Below, in pieces: positions 7,263 to 12,618 of a stretch of DNA of 12,618 nt. Origin of the DNA: Limisphaerales bacterium (GTDB lineage Bacteria; Verrucomicrobiota; Verrucomicrobiia; Limisphaerales; UBA11358). The notes beneath the pieces were generated by a model. The model was given only the letters and a program-made list of their open reading frames with translations, ran no database searches and was not told where the DNA came from. The stretch lies in the NCBI GenBank assembly GCA_003455565.1, contig DMQW01000171.1, positions 2,546 through 15,163 of the forward strand, written 5' to 3'. Position numbers and translations under genes: made by a program. Position 1 is the stretch's first letter; each line of letters begins with the position of its first letter.

Positions 7263-7310
7263 TTTGCGCAAAAGCAACTGTTTGCGCAAAACATACCAAG
7301 TTTGCGCAAA
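7263..7310. promoter_or_regulatory. Array of three TTTGCGCAAA palindromes
   Basis: Perfect copies of the 10-bp palindrome lie at 7263-7272, 7281-7290 and 7301-7310, with centre spacings of 18 and 20 bp. They sit 10 to 57 bp upstream of the minus-strand ATG at 7253, where an operator/promoter region would be, and about 400 bp upstream of the plus-strand giant gene. With the pair at 5813-5840 this makes five sites. A conserved operator of the truncated regulator is the simplest reading. Confidence 0.55.
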
Positions 7311-7327
7311 ATGTCTATTGTGATCCC

Positions 7328-7350
7328 GGAAAATTGCAGTTAAATTTTCC
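7328..7350. promoter_or_regulatory. Inverted repeat GGAAAATT-N7-AATTTTCC
   Basis: A perfect 8-bp inverted repeat with a 7-base spacer. No T-run follows, so a terminator is unlikely. The symmetry and the AT-rich core would suit a binding site for a dimeric regulator, but function is unknown. Confidence 0.3.
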
Positions 7351-7451
7351 CTATGAAATCACAAAAAGATTCCTCTGCCAGAGAAGCCGCCTTGGTGGGA
7401 ACCTTGCAAGTTGTGAAAAGGTGTTATCTTCAGACGCATACTCTGCGGCTG

Positions 7452-7492
7452 CTTTTAAGACTTGATCTTTGCCAAAGCGTAACTTTTAAGAC
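7452..7492 (+). repeat. Direct repeat CTTTTAAGAC, two copies 31 bp apart
   Basis: Identical 10-mers at 7452-7461 and 7483-7492 start 31 bp apart, about three helical turns, which would put them on the same face of the DNA. They lie about 220-260 bp before the start of the second giant gene. They may be activator sites or chance. Confidence 0.3.
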
Positions 7493-7710
7493 ACGCGTTT
7501 GGCATAACTTTATTGCATCGTTTGTTCCGATGCTCATTGAGCAGCATTTAATTTTGAACGAACTGCCCGGTTCATCCGCCCAGCAAATGCACGCCGCATA
7601 TGCAGGGCTGGACGATGGCGTGCCCGCGCCAACAAGTCCGTTCAGCGCGAACAGACAGTAGTAGTCCAAGACAGGCAAAAAACAAAAACAGCAAGACAAA
7701 CCAAAAAAGT

Positions 7711-10700
7711 ATGAATCAACGAGTATTAATCAGCGTGGCGTTGGGAGCTTTGGCTCTTTGCGCCGGCCCGGGGGCGCAAGCCCAATCAACCTATTCCAAT
7801 GCCGTCGTGGGACTCAATCCCGTGGGCTATTGGCCATTGAATGAGACAGTTGCACCGCCGCAGCCGTTGAATCTCACCGCTAACAACTTGGGCAGCCTTG
7901 GAACCTCAGGCAACGGGTATTATGGAGCTTGGTATCAGCCTTCAGGTAGCACTTGGTATCTCACCAATAATATCGTCCAAGCCAACGCAATTACCTATCC
8001 CTATGATGGCAGCCAGGCCATGGTGTGCCAGGGTGCCCCCGGACAATACGTCGTTGTTCCGCGCAACACCAACGGCGTCGCCAATATGGCGTTGGCGCTG
8101 AATCCGCCGTTCTCCATCGAGGCATGGCTCAAAATTGGAACGACGGCCAGCGCCTTGGGCGACATTGTCAGCCAAGGTGGCACCGTGAATCTGAACACGG
8201 GCGGTCCCAATACCAACAACCCCTATTACGGCGGCTTGGGCACCGGCTTCGCGGGCGTCGAGTTGGGGCAATATCAGGATTATATCTTCTTGTTGACCCA
8301 GTCCACCAACGGCCAGAGCAAGGCCAGCGAACTGGACACGAGCGCTTACAACGCACACAAGGGCTTTACGGTCGGCCAATGGGTTCATGTCGTGGCGACG
8401 TTTGACGGCACGACCGAAGCCATCTGGACCAATGGCGTCCTTTGCGTATCGAAAACCAGCCCGGCCAACGCCGTCGGCCAGAGGTATGTGGTGGATCCGA
8501 CCACTCCGCTGATGATTGGTTCCGGCAGTGCTGTCTCCGCCTCCTATGGCAATTCCTACATTGGCACGATCCACGACGTGGCGATTTACAACAGCGTGCT
8601 GACGCAAACCAGCATCCAGAACCATTTCCAAACCGCCTATGGCACCAACGCCACCTTCGGCAGCGTTTATACCAATGCGGTGCTGGCCGACAATCCCATA
8701 CTTTATTACCGTTTGAGCGATCCGCAAACCAATGTCAACGCCGGTTATCCTAGCGGAACATTCCCGGTGGCCAACAACTACGGTTTGGCGGGCGCGGCAG
8801 GCAACGGTGTTTATCAACCCGGCACGACGCCTGGCGTCGCCGGCCCCGCCTATGCCGGCTTCGGTCCAAACAGCAAGGCGGTGGCTCTCAACGGCTGGCT
8901 CGGCGGCGTGGACGTGGGCGGCGGCAACCTGCCGTCCAGCCTGAACCCCACCGGCACCATGCCATTAACCGTGGTCAGTTGGTTCCAGACGGGTCCCGCT
9001 GACGCTCCGGGAAGATTCCAGGAAATATTGGGTCACGGCGACAAATCCTATCGCCTGGCATTGGGACAAACGGCAGGGGAGAATCATTTCAATCCCGGAC
9101 TTGGTCCGGAATTGCAATTTGCCTCGCCGGCAGATGTCGCGACCAACGGCTTTGCTTTCAACGACGGCACCTGGCACATGGCCGCCGGCGTCTCCGATGG
9201 AACAAATGCGTATCTTTATCTGGACGGCATGTTGGCCAAAAGCAACAACGTGCCCGCAGGCACTAATATCGTGGGCAACACCAATGACCTTCTCATCGGC
9301 GGCGACAGCCAATACACTTACGCCAGCCAGAATACCCCCAATACGATTCGCACCTTTGATGGCCAGGTTGCGCAAGTGGCTTTCTGGACTAATGCGTTGA
9401 CGCCTCCGCAGATTCAATCTTTGTTCGCCGCCGCTTCCGTGCCGCCTTATATCTGGCAGGAACCGCTGGCATCCGTTGCACTCAATGCCGGCCAGAATTT
9501 GACCCTCCCCGTCAGCCTTCGCGGCAGCGCGCCGGTGACTTATCAATGGTATCAAAGTGGATCGCCGGTGGCCGGCCAGACCAATGCCAGCCTGAATTAC
9601 TTGCCCATTGCCACCGACAATGCCGGCAGTTATGTTTTGGTGGCGAGAAATTCCGGCGGCAGCGTCACGAGCTCCGTCGTGAACATAACCGTCTATGGGC
9701 CGCCGACGGTCGTGCAACAATCACCGGCGCAGATGAACATTTTTGCCGGCGCCAGTCCGGTTTTACATATATCGGCGGCCGGCGCAGCACCGATTCGTTA
9801 TCAATGGAGCTTGAACAGCAACCCCGTTACCGGAGAGACGAACTCAAGCTTCACGCTGACCAATCTGCAAAGCAGCGGCACTTACAGTTGCTTGGTGAGC
9901 AATACTGTCAGCACTACTTCCATTACGCCCATCTCCGTGGCTGTGCTGGCGGACCCGACCGCGCCGTTCCCGGCAACCGTATTGTCCGATGGTCCCTCCG
10001 CCTACTTCCGGCTGGACGAAGCCAGCGGCACGACGGCTTACGATTACGTCGGCGGCAACAATGGCACTTATACCAACGTCACGCTGGGCTTGCCGGGTTA
10101 CGATTCGCTCAACTCGGTGCAAAGCGACCCCACCGAAACTGCTGTCGAGTTTGGCGATTACCAGCCCAACAACGATTATGCCGGCCATGTTCCCAGCTAT
10201 CTCAACTTCAGCGCGCCCAACGGCAGCAACGCGGAATTCAGCGTGGAAGCCTGGATCACCCAGTATCTCTACTTAAACGGCGGCGACGCGATTGTCGCGC
10301 TCGGCTACGGTAACGGCGGCGAGCAATTCGTGCTCGACACTGGCAACGGTGCCAGCGGCGCGCTGCGATTCCTCGTCCGCAATGCGGCGGGCACGATCAG
10401 CGCCGCCAACAGCGCCAACGTGCTGGTGAACGACGGCTTGTGGCATCACGTCGTAGGCGTGTGCGACGAGGCCGGCGGACACGTCTATGTTTACCTGGAC
10501 GGCAATCAGGTTGCGAGCAGCACCATCGCGCCCGGCAGCGGTTTATTGACTTCCTCCACCCCGTTGAGCATTGGCGCCCGCCAGTCGGACAACAATGGCG
10601 GCACCAACTATGACCTCCAGTTCATCGGGAGAATTGATGATGTGGCGGTTTACAACCAGGCCTTGAGCGCGGGCCAGGTGCAGACGCATTATCTCGCGTC

Positions 10701-12510
10701 GGGTGTCGCGCCATTGATTACCGCGCTTCAGCCTTCTTCCAACTGGACAACCAATCAGGCGGCGACTGTAACATTTACCGTTGCTGCCTCCGGCACTGCG
10801 CCGCTTTCCTATCAATGGACGGATAACACCGGCAACTCCATTGCGTGGGGCACCAACGCCACGCTGGTTTTGACCAATGTGCAGCCCAGCCAAGCCGGCA
10901 GTTACATGGTTAACGTGATGAATCTCTATGGCGGGCCGGCAGCTACCAACGTCAACCTGACCTTGACCCAGGTCCCGCAAGTTGTCTCGGACATCACGCC
11001 GTCAAATGTGACGGTCTATGCCACGACGCCCATCACCCTGTCGGTGTCGGTTTCTGGCACGCCGCCGCTGCACTACCAATGGTATCAAAATGGCACGGCC
11101 ATCCCCAACGCCACCAATGCCACTTATTCCTACTCGGCCTTGCTTGGCTCCAACAATTACTATCTGACGGTGACCAATATCTATAGCGCCGGCAGTCCGA
11201 CGTTAAGCAGCACCGCCACGGTCGTCGGTATGCCGGCAACAACTCTGACCCCCACGAATTACACTGATAACATGAAGATCACGTTCGCCGGCTACAACCG
11301 CAGCGAGACGCTGTCAGACTTCCCGATCTTGGTGCGGTTGAGCACGAACCTGCCCGGATTCAGCTACAGTCATTTCGCCTCTCCGACAGGTGGCGACCTG
11401 CGGTTCGCTGATTCGGGCGGCACGCACGTCATTCCTAGTGAAATTGACCAATGGAACCCCAGTGGCGAATCCACCGTGTGGGTGCAGATTCCGGCGCTCG
11501 CCGGCACGAATACCTCCATCTGGGCCTACTGGGGCAATCCGTCGGCCACCACTCCGCTGCCCGGCACGAATGTCTGGGTGCCGCAACCCTGGGAAGGCTT
11601 GCCGGCCTTTGACGTGGTCTATCACCTCAAAGAAAGCGGCTTCCCGTTTGCCGATGCCACGGGACAGGATCCGGCGCTCACCGGCACCGCGCCCACGCCG
11701 GTCGCCGGCATTGTGGGCACGGGCGGGAGTTTTGCCTCCTCGTTCTTGGACGCCGGAATCATCAACGTCAGCAATGACTTCACGGTTTCCGCCTGGGTGA
11801 ACCTGGCCCCGACCGCCAGCAATATTCAGGCGATCTGGGCCAGCAAGGCCGGCGGCAATTCAAGTGGATTTGGGCTGTTTATCAACCGTTACCAGACCTC
11901 AGATCAGACACTGATTCTGGAAACCGGCAATGGCCTCGGTCCAGTTCCAACCCTGTCAACTGCGCCGGGTGCCGTCAGCACCAACCAATGGCACTTGATT
12001 ACGGCGGCCATTGACCGCGCGGACAGCGTGGCAAATCTCTATGTGGACGGCGTCGCCGTGGCTGCCAGCGGATCCATTCGGAATGATTTTGGAACCACCA
12101 ACGATGTGAACCTTGGCCAATTGATCAGCGGCGGCTTCCCCTTCGACGGCCTGATTGATGAAGCCCGCATCCAGGCCGGCACCAACTCACCCAACTGGGT
12201 TTGGGCCAGTTGGATGACGGTCGCGCAAAACACGAGCCTGGCAAGTTACTCCACCATTGTTACCACGGTAACCAACCCGCCCTCGGCGGTGACGATCAGC
12301 GTCATATTTGCCGCCGGCAGCCTGACTCTTAGCGGCACGGGCGGTTCGGCCGGCGCCACTTACTATGTGGTTGGTTCCACCAACTTGGCGCTGCCGATGG
12401 CGCAATGGACGCTGCTGTCCACCAACATGTTTGACGGCAGCGGTAACTTCAACGTCAATATACCAGTGGTTGCCACCAAGCCTACGGAGTTCCTCCGCAT
12501 AAAAGAATAG
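7711..12510 (+). CDS. Giant secreted LamG/Ig/DUF2341 surface protein
   Basis: Predicted exported protein of 1599 residues with no recognised catalytic domain; a binding, adhesion or structural role is inferred. I start at 7711 because this ATG opens a clear signal peptide (MNQRVLISVALGALAL, then GAQA, cut about A24/Q25), although the frame is open back to 7600. No Shine-Dalgarno is visible (CCAAAAAAGT precedes the ATG). Domains in order: LamG 1 (28-310, with VGYWPLNE and FSIEAWLKI); LamG 2 (320-577, ILYYRLSD, WHMAAGVSDG); Ig-like 1 (578-664, core W613); Ig-like 2 (665-749, W699 and C727 in YSC); LamG 3 (751-1000, AYFRLDE, WHHVVGVCDE); Ig-like 3 (1001-1090, W1036); Ig-like 4 (1091-1175, W1124); DUF2341 (1185-1289); LamG 4 (1300-1500, VVYHLKESGFPFAD); C-terminal beta domain (1527-1599). 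The DUF2341-LamG block and the tail are related to those of the gene at 167. No C-terminal membrane anchor is seen. Confidence 0.9.
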   Translation: MNQRVLISVALGALALCAGPGAQAQSTYSNAVVGLNPVGYWPLNETVAPPQPLNLTANNLGSLGTSGNGYYGAWYQPSGSTWYLTNNIVQANAITYPYDGSQAMVCQGAPGQYVVVPRNTNGVANMALALNPPFSIEAWLKIGTTASALGDIVSQGGTVNLNTGGPNTNNPYYGGLGTGFAGVELGQYQDYIFLLTQSTNGQSKASELDTSAYNAHKGFTVGQWVHVVATFDGTTEAIWTNGVLCVSKTSPANAVGQRYVVDPTTPLMIGSGSAVSASYGNSYIGTIHDVAIYNSVLTQTSIQNHFQTAYGTNATFGSVYTNAVLADNPILYYRLSDPQTNVNAGYPSGTFPVANNYGLAGAAGNGVYQPGTTPGVAGPAYAGFGPNSKAVALNGWLGGVDVGGGNLPSSLNPTGTMPLTVVSWFQTGPADAPGRFQEILGHGDKSYRLALGQTAGENHFNPGLGPELQFASPADVATNGFAFNDGTWHMAAGVSDGTNAYLYLDGMLAKSNNVPAGTNIVGNTNDLLIGGDSQYTYASQNTPNTIRTFDGQVAQVAFWTNALTPPQIQSLFAAASVPPYIWQEPLASVALNAGQNLTLPVSLRGSAPVTYQWYQSGSPVAGQTNASLNYLPIATDNAGSYVLVARNSGGSVTSSVVNITVYGPPTVVQQSPAQMNIFAGASPVLHISAAGAAPIRYQWSLNSNPVTGETNSSFTLTNLQSSGTYSCLVSNTVSTTSITPISVAVLADPTAPFPATVLSDGPSAYFRLDEASGTTAYDYVGGNNGTYTNVTLGLPGYDSLNSVQSDPTETAVEFGDYQPNNDYAGHVPSYLNFSAPNGSNAEFSVEAWITQYLYLNGGDAIVALGYGNGGEQFVLDTGNGASGALRFLVRNAAGTISAANSANVLVNDGLWHHVVGVCDEAGGHVYVYLDGNQVASSTIAPGSGLLTSSTPLSIGARQSDNNGGTNYDLQFIGRIDDVAVYNQALSAGQVQTHYLASGVAPLITALQPSSNWTTNQAATVTFTVAASGTAPLSYQWTDNTGNSIAWGTNATLVLTNVQPSQAGSYMVNVMNLYGGPAATNVNLTLTQVPQVVSDITPSNVTVYATTPITLSVSVSGTPPLHYQWYQNGTAIPNATNATYSYSALLGSNNYYLTVTNIYSAGSPTLSSTATVVGMPATTLTPTNYTDNMKITFAGYNRSETLSDFPILVRLSTNLPGFSYSHFASPTGGDLRFADSGGTHVIPSEIDQWNPSGESTVWVQIPALAGTNTSIWAYWGNPSATTPLPGTNVWVPQPWEGLPAFDVVYHLKESGFPFADATGQDPALTGTAPTPVAGIVGTGGSFASSFLDAGIINVSNDFTVSAWVNLAPTASNIQAIWASKAGGNSSGFGLFINRYQTSDQTLILETGNGLGPVPTLSTAPGAVSTNQWHLITAAIDRADSVANLYVDGVAVAASGSIRNDFGTTNDVNLGQLISGGFPFDGLIDEARIQAGTNSPNWVWASWMTVAQNTSLASYSTIVTTVTNPPSAVTISVIFAAGSLTLSGTGGSAGATYYVVGSTNLALPMAQWTLLSTNMFDGSGNFNVNIPVVATKPTEFLRIKE

Positions 12511-12552
12511 GACTGGTTCGAGCCGTGACGAATCCCATGATAAAATAACCAA

Positions 12553-12587
12553 AGGCGGCTGGAAGCTGGCTTCCAGCCGCCTCTTTA
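12553..12587 (+). terminator. Strong hairpin terminator
   Basis: AGGCGGCTGGAAG (12553-12565), loop CTGG, CTTCCAGCCGCCT (12570-12582): a perfect 13-bp GC-rich stem, 43 bp after the stop of the giant gene. It is followed by CTTTA, a weak T-run. The position and the stem make transcription termination likely. Confidence 0.75.
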
Positions 12588-12605
12588 GAACGGTAAAAGT
12601 TAAGT

Positions 12606-12618
12606 ATGAACACGAACA
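12606..12618 (+). CDS. Possible start of the next gene, cut by the window edge
   Basis: After the terminator, ATGAACACGAACA opens a frame (MNTN) in an A-rich context (AAAAGTTAAGT) like that before the gene at 7711. A polar, possibly basic start would suit another signal peptide. Only four codons are visible, so this is a weak call. Confidence 0.25.

Larger units (their letters stand above)
7311..7710. other. Long leader before the second giant gene
   Basis: This 400-bp stretch has no recognised gene. A 102-codon plus-strand frame at 7353-7661 has no protein-like character or ribosome site, and I reject it. The region holds an inverted repeat at 7328-7350 and a spaced direct repeat at 7452-7492, and is probably the promoter and 5' leader of the gene at 7711. 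The last 40 bases before that start are A-rich. Confidence 0.35.

Noticed and set aside
5813..7310. TTTGCGCAAA arrays as a CRISPR or plasmid iteron origin
   Set aside because: The units are 10-bp palindromes with 8-10 bp gaps in groups of two and three, too short for CRISPR, and no replication gene is nearby. Position upstream of a regulator start fits operators better.
7353..7661. 102-codon plus-strand frame in the leader of the second giant gene
   Set aside because: No ribosome site, no protein-like composition, and it overlaps the likely regulatory leader.
7942..8817. 291-codon minus-strand frame (and similar at 8965-9720) within the second giant gene
   Set aside because: Antisense shadow of LamG-coding sequence; GC-rich codon structure leaves such frames open.

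Overview
The window most resembles a piece of a Verrucomicrobia chromosome (Pedosphaera/Limisphaera-like lineages are my best guess). I infer this from the style of the genes: very large secreted proteins made of LamG (concanavalin-like) folds, DUF2341 and Ig-like repeats, rich in N, T, G and S, with little or no Shine-Dalgarno sequence before some starts. Nothing here, such as an rRNA gene, fixes the taxonomy.

Layout. (1) 167-5416 (+) is a 1749-residue secreted protein carrying two unrelated phosphoesterase domains: a calcineurin-like metallophosphoesterase with all its metal-ligand motifs, and a phosphoesterase of the acid phosphatase/phospholipase C type (PF04185-like). Around them are DUF2341, LamG and Ig-like modules. 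(2) 5417-7710 is a scarred region. It holds an IS5-family insertion sequence of about 1.3 kb (5849-7149, transposase on the minus strand with a frameshifted 5' end). Two diverged copies of a 71-bp sequence (5727-5797 and 7188-7258) lie in direct orientation on either side. On the minus strand both copies encode the start of what looks like a XylR/LacI-type sugar-responsive regulator, and both are preceded by arrays of the palindrome TTTGCGCAAA. The IS cuts the better preserved regulator after about 34 codons. (3) 7711-12510 (+) is a 1599-residue secreted protein with four LamG domains, four Ig-like domains and one DUF2341, and no recognised catalytic domain. A strong hairpin terminator follows, and the window ends at what may be the next start codon.

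How the genes relate. The two giant genes share a DUF2341-LamG module and a related C-terminal beta domain of about 75 residues, so they are mosaic paralogues. Comparing them shows that the metallophosphoesterase of the first protein sits in the linker of a DUF2341-LamG module that is uninterrupted in the second. The most interesting object is this first protein: a predicted extracellular enzyme joining a probable phosphodiesterase/phosphatase and an acid-phosphatase-like domain on one adhesive scaffold. The idea that the two act in sequence to release phosphate is inference. The second protein is probably a surface binding or structural partner, with unknown ligand.
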